The notes under the pieces were generated by a model, which had not been told where the DNA came from, ran no database searches, and worked only from the letters and a program-made list of their open reading frames with translations. Positions 1-7,731 of a stretch of DNA of 43,869 nucleotides are shown in pieces. The DNA is from Gemmatimonadota bacterium (GTDB taxonomy: Bacteria; JAAXHH01): the NCBI GenBank assembly GCA_026705925.1, contig JAPOZT010000033.1, positions 1 to 43,869 of the forward strand, written 5' to 3'. The position numbers were made by a program, and so were the translations under genes. The stretch's first letter is position 1, and the number at the start of each line of letters is the position of its first letter.

Positions 1-618
1 GTCCTCGGTACCGGGATGGACGAAGAACTCGATCTCCAGCATGTCGAACTCGCGGACGCGGAACAGGAAGTTGCGGGGATTGATCTCGTTGCGGAAACCC
101 TTGCCCACCTGGGCGATGCCGAAGGGCAGCTTGCGCGCCGTGGTGGTCAGTACGTTGTTGAAATTGACGAAGATGCCCTGGGCCGTTTCGGGACGCAGGT
201 AGGCATAAGCCCCTTCTTCCGATACCGGTCCCACCTGGGTCTTGAACATCAGGTTGAAGGGCCGCGGCTCGGTCAGGTCCGTGGATCCGCAGGCGGGACA
301 CACACCCTTTACCTGGTCGGCGCGCCACCGGCCCTGGCACTTGCGGCAGTCCACCAGGGGGTCGACGAAGGTCTCCTCGTGGCCCGAGTACTTCCAGGTC
401 AGCGGATTCATCAGGATGGCGCAGTCGAGCCCCTCCATGTCATCCCGTTCATAGACGTTGCGCCTCCACCAGGAGTCCACGACGTTGTTCTTCAGCTCGA
501 CGCCCACCGGACCGTAGTCGTACAGGCCCTGCAGGCCGCCGTAGATTTCCGAGCCCGGGTAGATGATTCCGCGGCGCTTGCAGAGGGAGACGAGTTGTTC
601 CAGCGAGACAGCGGCCAC
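1..618 (-). CDS. glyQS: glycine--tRNA ligase, single-chain type (5' part only)
   Basis: This is the N-terminal 206 residues of a class II glycyl-tRNA synthetase of the single-chain alpha2 type, which charges tRNA-Gly. The rest lies beyond the left window edge. Visible are the opening stretch with [15 protein letters not shown] near residue 30, a paired-cysteine insert (CRKC and CPAC), and the class II motif-2 region with [12 protein letters not shown] and [18 protein letters not shown]. The start is GTG at 618, chosen because GGAAAGGA lies just upstream and the translation begins exactly where the family begins. A promoter candidate sits at 696-724. It is divergent from ygfZ. The enzyme family is certain; only the exact start is open. 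Confidence 0.93.
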   Translation of the reverse strand, partial: MAAVSLEQLVSLCKRRGIIYPGSEIYGGLQGLYDYGPVGVELKNNVVDSWWRRNVYERDDMEGLDCAILMNPLTWKYSGHEETFVDPLVDCRKCQGRWRADQVKGVCPACGSTDLTEPRPFNLMFKTQVGPVSEEGAYAYLRPETAQGIFVNFNNVLTTTARKLPFGIAQVGKGFRNEINPRNFLFRVREFDMLEIEFFVHPGTED

Positions 619-695
619 CGCGGTCCTTTCCGGTTTGAACAATGGGGAGATGACAGGCAGTGCGGCGCTTTCGGCGCGCCGCGAACAACGCGTTC

Positions 696-724
696 ACCTT
701 AACGAAAACCCCGTGTGGTGTCAA
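696..724 (-). promoter_or_regulatory. candidate sigma70 promoter for glyQS
   Basis: On the minus strand a perfect -35 box TTGACA (724-719) is followed after 17 bp by TAAGGT (701-696), which keeps the key T, A and final T of a -10 box. Transcription would start about 70 nt before the glyQS GTG, too short a leader for a glycine T-box. Confidence 0.5.
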
Positions 725-765
725 CCCAAAAGGCCCCCGCCGCACCTAAAATAAGATTGACAGGA

Positions 766-842
766 ACCGGGTGTCCGCGCATTGATACATAGCGTTTCAA
801 GGTGTTTCGCCCTGCTTCGAATACCCTTATCGGACACCCGGT
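766..842. repeat. perfect 12-bp inverted repeat upstream of ygfZ
   Basis: ACCGGGTGTCCG at 766-777 and its exact reverse complement at 831-842 are separated by 53 bp. The second arm ends 7 bp before the likely ygfZ start at 850. It could be a regulator site or a long-range hairpin near the start codon. Function is unknown. Confidence 0.6.
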
Positions 843-849
843 GCTATCG

Positions 850-1980
850 ATGCATGTAACGGCCATAAGCCACGACGATCTCGGCGCAGTCGCCGGCAAC
901 TTCCAGGGCCGGCCGGCCGTGCTTCACTACGGGGACGCCGCCGCCGAATACCGCGCGGTCCGGACCGCCGCCGGCCTGAGCGACCTCTCCGGCCGCGGCA
1001 AGCTGCGCATGACCGGCGCGGACCGGCAGCGCTTTCTGCACCGCGTGGTGACAAACGACGTGGAGCAGCTCGGTCCCGGCGAGGGCGTCTATGCCTGCAT
1101 GCTGACGCCCCAGGGCAAGATCATCTCGGACATGACGGTCCACGTCCGCGGGGAAGACCTGCTCATCGACGTGGAACCGGGCATGGCGGAGGTGCTCCGG
1201 GATACGCTCGACCGGTACGCCCTCATGGACGACGTCGAGATCTCGGACGTCACCGCGCAATACGGTTTGATCGGCGTGTCCGGCAGGCGGGCGGACGACT
1301 GCATCCAGGGCCTGGCCGGTCCCCTGACGCCACTGCCTCCCGGCGGAAACGCGGAGACCGAGTTAAGCGGCGTGCCCGCGACCGTGGCGCGGACGCATCG
1401 TACGGGTGAACAGGATTACGATATCTACGTCCCCGCCGGAAGCGCGGACGAAATCTGGAAGGCGTTACTCGCCGGCGCGGAAGATAGCGAGGGAGATAGC
1501 GAGGGAGATGGCGCGGGAGGCGGCGCGGGAGGCGGCGTTCCCTGCGTACCCATCGGATACGAGACCCTGGAGGTCCTGCGCGTGGAAGCGGGCATCCCCC
1601 GCTGCACGGCGGAACTGGACGAGCGGATCATTCCCAACGAAGCGGTGAAGGACCGGGCCGTCAGTTTCACCAAGGGTTGCTACATCGGGCAGGAGCCCGT
1701 CGTGATGATGGAGCACCGGGGCCGTCCCAACCGCCTGCTGTCGGGACTGGTCATCGAAGGGGAAACGCTGCCCGAGCCAAGCGCCGTGATCCGGAAGGAC
1801 GGGAAGGAAGCCGGGTGGATCACCACGGCGGTCCACGGACGGGTGGTCGACGGGATCATCGCGCTGGGATTCGTCCGGCGGAGATCCATGGCGACGGGCG
1901 GACCGATGGAAGTCGAGGTGGACGGCGCCCCGGCCCGCGCCGAAATCGCGGACCTGCCTTTCTACAACCCCGGATCTTGA
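850..1980 (+). CDS. ygfZ: YgfZ/GcvT-like folate-binding protein
   Basis: A 376-residue member of the aminomethyltransferase-like fold. YgfZ uses folate in the maintenance or assembly of certain iron-sulfur enzymes. The diagnostic KGCYIGQE motif, with its conserved Cys, is at about residues 275-282. The N-terminal half shows the GcvT-like stretch ending LHRVVTNDVEQL. An acidic/glycine tandem repeat (EDSEGDSEGDGAGGGAGGG) at about 1482-1543 is an insertion relative to the family. ATG 850 is preferred because homology begins there; in-frame GTG codons at 802 and 841 are alternatives, and no start has a strong Shine-Dalgarno. The stop codon lies in the first unit of a 19-bp repeat array. Confidence 0.88.
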   Translation: MHVTAISHDDLGAVAGNFQGRPAVLHYGDAAAEYRAVRTAAGLSDLSGRGKLRMTGADRQRFLHRVVTNDVEQLGPGEGVYACMLTPQGKIISDMTVHVRGEDLLIDVEPGMAEVLRDTLDRYALMDDVEISDVTAQYGLIGVSGRRADDCIQGLAGPLTPLPPGGNAETELSGVPATVARTHRTGEQDYDIYVPAGSADEIWKALLAGAEDSEGDSEGDGAGGGAGGGVPCVPIGYETLEVLRVEAGIPRCTAELDERIIPNEAVKDRAVSFTKGCYIGQEPVVMMEHRGRPNRLLSGLVIEGETLPEPSAVIRKDGKEAGWITTAVHGRVVDGIIALGFVRRRSMATGGPMEVEVDGAPARAEIADLPFYNPGS

Positions 1981-2073
1981 TGCACCAGCCCGGCCCCTGA
2001 TTCAAGATACCGGGCCATGATGCACGACCCCGGCCTTGATGCACGACCTCGGCCTTGATGCACGACCTCGGCC
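1977..2073. repeat. degenerate 19-bp tandem repeat over the ygfZ stop codon
   Basis: Units of the form TTGATGCACGACCTCGGCC lie at 1977-1995 (diverged), 2017-2035, 2036-2054 and 2055-2073, with a more diverged 21-bp unit at 1996-2016. The last two copies are identical. The first copy contains the ygfZ TGA, so the array looks like serial duplication of the gene's end. It fills most of the gap to pyrC. Confidence 0.85.
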
Positions 2074-2115
2074 CTTGATTACGTAAGGCGGAATACAGGA
2101 ATCCCGGCGCATTCC

Positions 2116-3123
2116 ATGATGAACACCACATTCTCCCTGCATTCTCCCCTGGACATGCACATCCACTTCCGCGAAGGCGCCATGATGAGGCGCGTCGCGC
2201 CGCTGAGCGCGGAGACCTTCGCGGGCGGCGTGATCATGCCCAATCTGGTGCCCCCCGTGGACAACCCCGACCGGCTGGAACAGTACGAGCGGGAAATCAG
2301 GGATGTTGTGGACCGCCACGCTTTCGAACCTTACATGACCCTGTTCATGCGGCCCTACACCGAAAGCGAACTGGTTTCGATGAAGGACCGTATCATCGGC
2401 GTCAAGCTGTACCCGGAGGGCGTAACCACCCACAGCGATGAAGGGGTCGGCGAACTTCGCGACGTGGAAGACACCCTGGCCCTGATGCAGGACCTGGGCA
2501 TCCGGCTGATGGTACACGGTGAAACGACGGATTTCGTCATGGACCGGGAGCGCGCGTTTCTCCCAGTCTACGAAGACCTGGCCACGCGCTTTCCCCGGCT
2601 GCACATCGTCATGGAACACATCACGACCCTGGAGTCCGCCGCGTTGCTGGACCGCCACCAGAACCTGTCCGCCACCGTCACCCTGCAGCACCTGATCATC
2701 ACCCTGGACGACGTGGCGGGCGGCTTGCTCAATCCCCACCTCTTCTGCAAGCCCATCGCCAAACGGCCGGAAGACCGCGACGCGCTCCTCGCGCTTGCCC
2801 TCGAAGCCCATCCCAGGCTTGCTTTCGGCAGCGATTCCGCACCCCACCCGGTCGACAAAAAGGAGAGCGCCGGTTGCGCCGCCGGGGTCTTCACCGCCCC
2901 CATCGCCCTGCAGATGCTCGTCGGGCTTTTCGAAGAACACGGTGCGCTGGACCGGCTGCAGGCTTTCGTTTCGGACAACGCGAGACGGATCTACGGGGTC
3001 GCGCCGCCTGCAAAAACCGTGGTGTTCGAGAAGACCGGGGCCGTCATCCCCGAGCGGTACGGCGACGTCGTCCCCATGTATCCCGGCAAGGAACTGGATT
3101 GGGCGGTGGCGGAAGTGCGGTAG
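2116..3123 (+). CDS. pyrC: dihydroorotase (PyrC type)
   Basis: A 335-residue zinc amidohydrolase that cyclises carbamoyl-aspartate to dihydroorotate in pyrimidine synthesis. Visible marks of the PyrC (class II) family are HIHFR near residue 15 (metal His pair), [12 protein letters not shown] near residue 95 (the Lys that becomes carboxylated), VHGE and MEHITT (further metal ligands), and [14 protein letters not shown] (catalytic Asp region). Length matches the roughly 345-residue family. ATG 2116 and ATG 2119 are equally plausible. It follows ygfZ on the same strand after 135 bp of repeats. Confidence 0.95.
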   Translation: MMNTTFSLHSPLDMHIHFREGAMMRRVAPLSAETFAGGVIMPNLVPPVDNPDRLEQYEREIRDVVDRHAFEPYMTLFMRPYTESELVSMKDRIIGVKLYPEGVTTHSDEGVGELRDVEDTLALMQDLGIRLMVHGETTDFVMDRERAFLPVYEDLATRFPRLHIVMEHITTLESAALLDRHQNLSATVTLQHLIITLDDVAGGLLNPHLFCKPIAKRPEDRDALLALALEAHPRLAFGSDSAPHPVDKKESAGCAAGVFTAPIALQMLVGLFEEHGALDRLQAFVSDNARRIYGVAPPAKTVVFEKTGAVIPERYGDVVPMYPGKELDWAVAEVR

Positions 3124-3152
3124 AAGGCCGGGTGGCGCGGGCGGGACGCAGC

Positions 3153-4352
3153 CTACTCCAGCCGGATGGCGTTCGAAATGATCCAGAGCCTCTGGCGCTC
3201 GCCGCGCAACAGGGTGCTGCGAAGCTGGTAGACCTCGGTGTGATAGACCCCCGGGCCGGGAACCTCCACGAACAGTTCATGTCCTCTGGTCTCGATCAGG
3301 GGTACTCCGTCTCGGTACAGCCGTATGCGCACCGGACCCGATGACGGCGCAGTCACGTGCAGCCGTCCGCCGTCCTGGTACTCGACACTGGCCCCCATGG
3401 ACTCAGTCTCCGGCCCCATGGAGAGCTCGAAGGAAAAACTGGGGGCCGGCTCGTATCCTTCCAACACCACGTAGCAACTCCCGCGGTGGATCGCGTTCAA
3501 CAGGATCACCTCGTCGACCCCGGCGTCGCCGGTCAGTTCCGTACCGGTGATCACGTAGGTCCGGATCAATCCGAACATGCGTTCATAGGTGGGGAAGGAC
3601 AGGTGGCGTTCACCCCAGAGCTTAATGCGCTCGTGGGCGTCCAGGCTGCCGATTACGGTAACGGGCTGACGCTGCGCGCGATGCATCCAGAGTCGGATGG
3701 CCTCGTCGGGACGGTCGATGAGGCTGTTGAAGACCCCGTCGGGCATGAACGGCAGGAAAACAAAGGCCCGCAACAGTTCCAGCACGCCGTCGTCGCGCCA
3801 TTCGCTGTTCCCGTTGAGCACTTCCAGGCCGTCCATCTCTTCCAGGGTCCAGTCGGTCCAGGGCCGGCGGCCCGTGGGGTGCGCCGCGATGGACACACCG
3901 CCCGATTCGGAGATTTCTTCGACAACTGCCGGGAGCCCCAGGGGGCCGTCCTGACTCACATCCCTGCCCACGCCGAGGGAAAGCAGGTGGCCTGCGCTGG
4001 TGTTGACCTCTTCGCCCACCAGCAGCAGCAGGCCGTCATGATACCCCTGGTGGCCGTCGATCAGGGGTTGCATGGTGTCGTGATCGGTCAGTACGAGGAA
4101 ATCCGGTCCCGCGTTCTGCCCCGCCCGGATGATATCCTCGACCGATCCCCCGCCGTCGGAGTAGGTGGAATGGATGTGGATGGCGCCGGAATAGCGCGCA
4201 CCGCCGCCCGGTCCGATCGAGGCCGTCGGATTGGCCGCGGGGTCCGGCGCGGAACGGGGAGACTCGGACAGCATAAGCAGGTATCCGTCGGCGATCCAGA
4301 GCAGAAAACCGGCCGCGACGAGGATTTTCAGCGATTTGCGTAGATACAGCAT
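3153..4352 (-). CDS. membrane-anchored PHP-domain metallohydrolase (CehA/McbA-like)
   Basis: A 399-residue protein with one N-terminal hydrophobic segment (residues 8-27), probably a signal anchor or uncleaved signal peptide, so the rest is likely extracytoplasmic. The PHP metal site is visible as HIHSTYSDGGG near residue 58, LVLTDHDT near 86, and IAAHP and GSLDAHERI further on. Such proteins are metal-dependent phosphoesterases or hydrolases; the substrate cannot be read from sequence. The C-terminal 120 residues look like beta-rich accessory sequence. It is the last gene of the long minus-strand run and is separated from yraN by two repeat arrays. Confidence 0.75.
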   Translation of the reverse strand: MLYLRKSLKILVAAGFLLWIADGYLLMLSESPRSAPDPAANPTASIGPGGGARYSGAIHIHSTYSDGGGSVEDIIRAGQNAGPDFLVLTDHDTMQPLIDGHQGYHDGLLLLVGEEVNTSAGHLLSLGVGRDVSQDGPLGLPAVVEEISESGGVSIAAHPTGRRPWTDWTLEEMDGLEVLNGNSEWRDDGVLELLRAFVFLPFMPDGVFNSLIDRPDEAIRLWMHRAQRQPVTVIGSLDAHERIKLWGERHLSFPTYERMFGLIRTYVITGTELTGDAGVDEVILLNAIHRGSCYVVLEGYEPAPSFSFELSMGPETESMGASVEYQDGGRLHVTAPSSGPVRIRLYRDGVPLIETRGHELFVEVPGPGVYHTEVYQLRSTLLRGERQRLWIISNAIRLE

Positions 4353-4362
4353 GACATGTCAT

Positions 4363-4416
4363 CCGGCCTGTTCGGTCCGGCCTGTTCCGGTCCGGCCTGT
4401 TCCCGTCCGGCCTTTT
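4363..4416. repeat. 14-15 bp tandem repeat (array A)
   Basis: CCGGCCTGTTCGGT-like units run at 4363-4376, 4377-4391 and 4392-4406, with a partial fourth at 4407-4416. It lies just upstream of the PHP-protein start in the yraN-PHP gap. Confidence 0.85.
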
Positions 4417-4455
4417 GAGGCTCGCTCGCCCGCAACCACAAGGAGGGGACCGCCG

Positions 4456-4511
4456 CCTCAGGTTCGCCACCTCAGGTTCGCCACCTCAGTTACGCCGCCT
4501 CAGGTTCGCCG
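4456..4511. repeat. 14-bp tandem repeat (array B)
   Basis: Four units of CCTCAGGTTCGCCA (4456-4469, 4470-4483, 4484-4497, 4498-4511); the first two are identical and the others differ by one to a few bases. It is unrelated in sequence to array A 40 bp away. Confidence 0.87.
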
Positions 4512-4528
4512 CAAGGTGGCCGTACCCA

Positions 4529-4903
4529 TCAGACGGCACTCCAGAATGCGTGCTCCAGGTGCGTTACCCCGGGCGGATTCCGCGATAGGTCGATCCCGAC
4601 GACGTCGAATCGGCACGGCGTCTCGTGCCAGCTTCGTTCCTGCAGGAATCGGTGGGCGGCCCGGGCGATCTGGCGCTGTTTCCTCGCGTCCACTCTGGAT
4701 TGCGGGTCACCGAACCGGCGGCCGGTTCCGGCCTTGACCTCCACGAAGACGAGTTCGTCGCCGTCCCGGGTGATGAGGTCGATTTCGCAACGGGAGACGG
4801 CATCCCGATAATTCCTGGCCAGCACGGCATGGCCCTTCCGGCACAGGAACGCTTCCGCGATGGACTCGCCGCGTAGACCCAGGATTTGCTTTGATGCGGT
4901 CAT
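4529..4903 (-). CDS. yraN: YraN/UPF0102 family nuclease-like protein
   Basis: A 124-residue protein of the UPF0102 family, with the restriction-endonuclease-like fold. GLRGESIAEAFL opens the domain, CEIDLITRDGDELVFVEVK gives the E/D-x-E-V-K metal-site pattern near residues 39-57, and a RKQRQIARAA helix follows. The cellular role is not settled. It sits after rnhB, a placement seen in many bacteria (rplS-rnhB-yraN). Confidence 0.9.
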   Translation of the reverse strand: MTASKQILGLRGESIAEAFLCRKGHAVLARNYRDAVSRCEIDLITRDGDELVFVEVKAGTGRRFGDPQSRVDARKQRQIARAAHRFLQERSWHETPCRFDVVGIDLSRNPPGVTHLEHAFWSAV

Positions 4904-4990
4904 GATGCCTTCGGGATGGATGCCCGGGATGTATTAAATGCTCGGGATCAACGCGAGATGAGCAGCCGTATATACGATGTGGGCCGGTGG

Positions 4991-5635
4991 TCAGGCCGAG
5001 GAGAAATCGAATCTCTTCCGCAGGAAGGAGCGCCGATGCACGGCCGACGGGCCATGGTCTTCAAGCGCGGCCAGGTGCGCCGCCGTGCCGTAACCCTTGT
5101 GGCGGGCGAAGCCGTATTCGGGAAAGTCCGGGTCGCACGCGATCATGATCCGGTCCCGCGTCACCTTCGCGATAACGGACGCGGCCGCGATGGAGAAGCT
5201 GCGCGCGTCGCCTCCTACCACGGTGGTCTGGGGACCCCGCCAGTCGATGGCGTCGATCCCGTCGACGAGCAGATGGCCGGGAGGCGGCGAAAGGGCCTCC
5301 ACGGCTTCTTTCATGGCGAGGAGATTCGCCCGTCGGATGTTCACCGCGTCGATCGCGGCCGGATCGGACCGGCCGACGCCGATTGCCGTGGCAATGGCCG
5401 TGATCGTCTCATAGAGGGCATCCCGCCTGGCGGGTGTGAGGCGTTTCGAATCGTCCAGACCCGGAATCTCGGCATCATCCGGCAGCATCACGGCGGCTGC
5501 GATCACCGGGCCGGCCAGGGCGCCCCGCCCGGCTTCGTCGACGCCGGCCGCGCGCCGCGCCCCATGGTCGAGCAGGGAACGATCAAAGCCGGCCATGGCC
5601 CGGAGTCTTTGCCGCTCCGCGTCGTCCTTCGCCAT
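4991..5635 (-). CDS. rnhB: ribonuclease HII
   Basis: A 214-residue enzyme that cleaves the RNA strand of RNA-DNA hybrids and removes misincorporated ribonucleotides. VDEAGRGALAGPV near residue 32 holds the first catalytic Asp-Glu pair, and HLLVDGIDAI carries the next Asp. The SVIAKVTRD segment and YGFARHKGYGT are also typical. It starts 2 bp after the rplS stop, so the two are co-transcribed. Confidence 0.95.
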   Translation of the reverse strand: MAKDDAERQRLRAMAGFDRSLLDHGARRAAGVDEAGRGALAGPVIAAAVMLPDDAEIPGLDDSKRLTPARRDALYETITAIATAIGVGRSDPAAIDAVNIRRANLLAMKEAVEALSPPPGHLLVDGIDAIDWRGPQTTVVGGDARSFSIAAASVIAKVTRDRIMIACDPDFPEYGFARHKGYGTAAHLAALEDHGPSAVHRRSFLRKRFDFSSA

Positions 5636-5637
5636 GC

Positions 5638-5982
5638 TCAGTTGCGCCGCTCGGCGATCCGGGCGGCCTTGCCCTTGAGCTTCCTCAGGTAGTAGATGCG
5701 TGACTGCCGTACCTTGCCCCGGCGCAATACCTGGATTTTACCAACCGACGGCGAATGCAGTGGGAAGATGCGCTCGACGCCTATCCCCTGCGATATCTTG
5801 CGGACCGTGACGGTCTCGCCGATGCCGTGGCCGGACCGCTGGATGACAACGCCCTGGAAGAGCTGTACGCGTTCCTTGTCGCCTTCGCGGACCTTGACCT
5901 CAATCCGAATGGTGTCTCCGGCGCGAAATTCCGGCAGGTCGGTCCGCAACTGGTCCTGGGTGATCGTGTCTAGTGCGTTCAT
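5638..5982 (-). CDS. rplS: 50S ribosomal protein L19
   Basis: A 114-residue ribosomal protein at the 30S-50S interface. [26 protein letters not shown] and the C-terminal [20 protein letters not shown] are classic L19. The reading frame stays open upstream, but ATG 5982 is chosen for the family N-terminus and an AAAGGACGGAAG ribosome-binding site. It belongs to the ffh-rpsP-rimM-trmD-rplS-rnhB cluster. Confidence 0.97.
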   Translation of the reverse strand: MNALDTITQDQLRTDLPEFRAGDTIRIEVKVREGDKERVQLFQGVVIQRSGHGIGETVTVRKISQGIGVERIFPLHSPSVGKIQVLRRGKVRQSRIYYLRKLKGKAARIAERRN

Positions 5983-6020
5983 GGCTGAAGCTTCCGTCCT
6001 TTCGAACGATCGCGGGTACG

Positions 6021-6821
6021 CTACCCGTTCTCGTTCTGTTGAAGGGTTCTCAGATAGGTCAGATCTTCTCCGGTCAATTCCACGGTTTCCAGCAAATCGG
6101 GACGGTGCTGGTACGTCTTCTTCAGGGCGTCCTGCCTCTCCCATCGTTCAATGCGCCCATGGTGCCCGGAAAGCAGCACCTCGGGCACGCGCCACTCCTG
6201 GTAGTGTTCCGGCCGCGTGTACACGGCGTTGCCCAGCAGGCCTTCGTAGTGCGAATCCGTGACCGCGGAGGCCATTTCGCCAAGGACTCCGGGAAGGAGT
6301 CGGATCACGGCGTCCGCGATCATCATGGCCGGGATCTCGCCGCCGGTGACGACGAAATCGCCCACGGAGTACTCCTCGGCGCCCAGGCCCGTGGCCACGC
6401 GCTCGTCGACACCCTTGTAGTGCCCGCAGATCAGGACCAGCTGGTCCAGTTCCGCGAAGGTCCTGGCCGTGTCCTGCACGAAGGGCCTGCCCCGGGCCGA
6501 CAGCAGCACGGTACGGGAGCGGTCATTCCGGGACGACGCGTCAACCCGGTCAGCCCGTTCGACCTGGGACGCCCGGGACGACGCGTCCGCCTGCTTCCGG
6601 ATATGCCTTACGCCCGTGAATATGGGCTCCGCCTTGAGCACCATGCCGGGGCTTCCGCCGTAGGCGTAGTCATCGACGGTCTTGTGGCGGTCCGTCGTAA
6701 ATGCCCGCAGGTCGTGGACGAAGACATCCACCAGGTCCCGCCGGCACGCCCGGCCCACGATACTCTCCCCGAAGGGTCCCGCGAATACACCCGGGAAAGC
6801 CGTAAGAATGTCGATACGCAT
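6021..6821 (-). CDS. trmD: tRNA (guanine-N1-)-methyltransferase
   Basis: A 266-residue SPOUT-class enzyme that makes m1G37 in tRNAs and so prevents frameshifting. [10 protein letters not shown] at the start, the [14 protein letters not shown] loop, the SAM-binding trefoil knot with [15 protein letters not shown] and [16 protein letters not shown], and the C-terminal [19 protein letters not shown] are all intact. About 25 extra residues (QADASSR...NDRSR) lie between the substrate loop and the VLLSARG strand. They contain a 15-bp direct repeat (6528-6542 and 6573-6587, period 45 bp), so they probably arose by duplication. Confidence 0.95.
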   Translation of the reverse strand: MRIDILTAFPGVFAGPFGESIVGRACRRDLVDVFVHDLRAFTTDRHKTVDDYAYGGSPGMVLKAEPIFTGVRHIRKQADASSRASQVERADRVDASSRNDRSRTVLLSARGRPFVQDTARTFAELDQLVLICGHYKGVDERVATGLGAEEYSVGDFVVTGGEIPAMMIADAVIRLLPGVLGEMASAVTDSHYEGLLGNAVYTRPEHYQEWRVPEVLLSGHHGRIERWERQDALKKTYQHRPDLLETVELTGEDLTYLRTLQQNENG

Positions 6822-6832
6822 GGTCTGTTCCG

Positions 6833-7345
6833 CTACGAGATCAACCCCGGTATCTTCCGTATGACGACCCTGTCCTCCCCGGGATCGAGTTCCACCACGA
6901 TGTCCCGGACCGCCGGGATCATCGCTTCTCCGGTTGGCGTGTCCACCACGAACACGTCGTTCGCGGGCAGGGACACCACCTCGCGAAGGATGCCGATCTC
7001 TTCTCCTTCGTCGGAAACGACCGCGCAGCCTTCGAGTTCGAAGACATAGTACGCGTCGCGGGGCAACGGGGCGACGGCTTCTTCGGGCACCTGGATGTAT
7101 GCGCCGCGAAGCCGTTCCGCGTGTTCCGTCGTATCGACCCCGCGGAACTTCATCCGCCAGCCGTTCCCGTCACGGACGCAGCGTTCGATCTCCAGTGACT
7201 CCCGCCGGCCGTCCTTCAATTCCACGCCGATCCGGTCCAGGTCCGCGAACCGGTCCGGAGCGTCCGACAATCCTTCCACGCGGACGTAACCTTTGAGGCC
7301 GTGGGGTTTTCGGATGAATCCGATATTGATCCGGTCTTCGCTCAC
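6833..7345 (-). CDS. rimM: 16S rRNA maturation factor RimM
   Basis: A 170-residue protein that helps 30S head assembly and binds ribosomal protein S19. The N-terminal RimM barrel (IGFIRKPHGLKGYVRVEGL) is followed by the PRC-barrel domain (YYVFELEGCAVV... and MIPAVRDIVVELD). The start is GTG 7345, where the family N-terminus begins. It lies between rpsP and trmD; the KH-domain gene often found between rpsP and rimM is absent. Confidence 0.93.
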   Translation of the reverse strand: MSEDRINIGFIRKPHGLKGYVRVEGLSDAPDRFADLDRIGVELKDGRRESLEIERCVRDGNGWRMKFRGVDTTEHAERLRGAYIQVPEEAVAPLPRDAYYVFELEGCAVVSDEGEEIGILREVVSLPANDVFVVDTPTGEAMIPAVRDIVVELDPGEDRVVIRKIPGLIS

Positions 7346-7365
7346 TTACACCCCGCCCCCGACCT

Positions 7366-7439
7366 ACCGGCGGCCGATCCTCTTCAGGTCACTCGGTTAC
7401 TCCGGCGCACCGGCGGCCGATCCGCTTCAGGTCACTCGG
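7366..7439. repeat. 31-bp direct repeat duplicating the rpsP stop region
   Basis: Two copies, 7366-7396 and 7409-7439, differ at one base and have a 43-bp period. The right copy contains the rpsP stop codon (7434-7432), so the left copy is a relic of the rpsP 3' end in the rpsP-rimM spacer. Confidence 0.88.
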
Positions 7440-7716
7440 CCGCTTCGGCCGGTTCCTCGTTGTCGCCGCGCCACTTCTGAATCGCGCCGCTCTTCACCAG
7501 AAGCGACCGCACCGTATCGCTTGGCCTGGCGCCGCGGTTGAGCCAGTCGACGGCCTTGTCTACGTCCATCTCCAGTTGTTCCGGCGAGATGGGGTTGTAG
7601 TAACCCAGGCTCTCGATGTACTTACCGCCCAGGCGGGTGCGGTTGTCCGTAACGACGATCCGGTAAAACGGTCTTTTCTTGGCTCCCGTGCGGCGAAGCC
7701 GTATGGCCACTGCCAT
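7432..7716 (-). CDS. rpsP: 30S ribosomal protein S16
   Basis: A 94-residue ribosomal protein needed for 30S assembly. The start MAVAIRLRRTGAKKRPFYRIVV and YIESLGYYNP are typical of S16. AAGGAGCGG precedes ATG 7716. The C-terminus ends in an acidic EEPAEAAE tail, and the stop region has been duplicated downstream. Confidence 0.97.
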   Translation of the reverse strand: MAVAIRLRRTGAKKRPFYRIVVTDNRTRLGGKYIESLGYYNPISPEQLEMDVDKAVDWLNRGARPSDTVRSLLVKSGAIQKWRGDNEEPAEAAE

Positions 7717-7731
7717 GTTCCGCTCCTTAGG

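Noticed and set aside
619..695. Possible glycine T-box upstream of glyQS (GGACCGCGG near the start codon)
   Set aside because: The leader from the candidate promoter is only about 70 nt and lacks room for the specifier stem and terminator; the match is a chance GC-rich string.
4363..4511. CRISPR array
   Set aside because: Units are adjacent 14-mers without spacers, and no cas genes are present.
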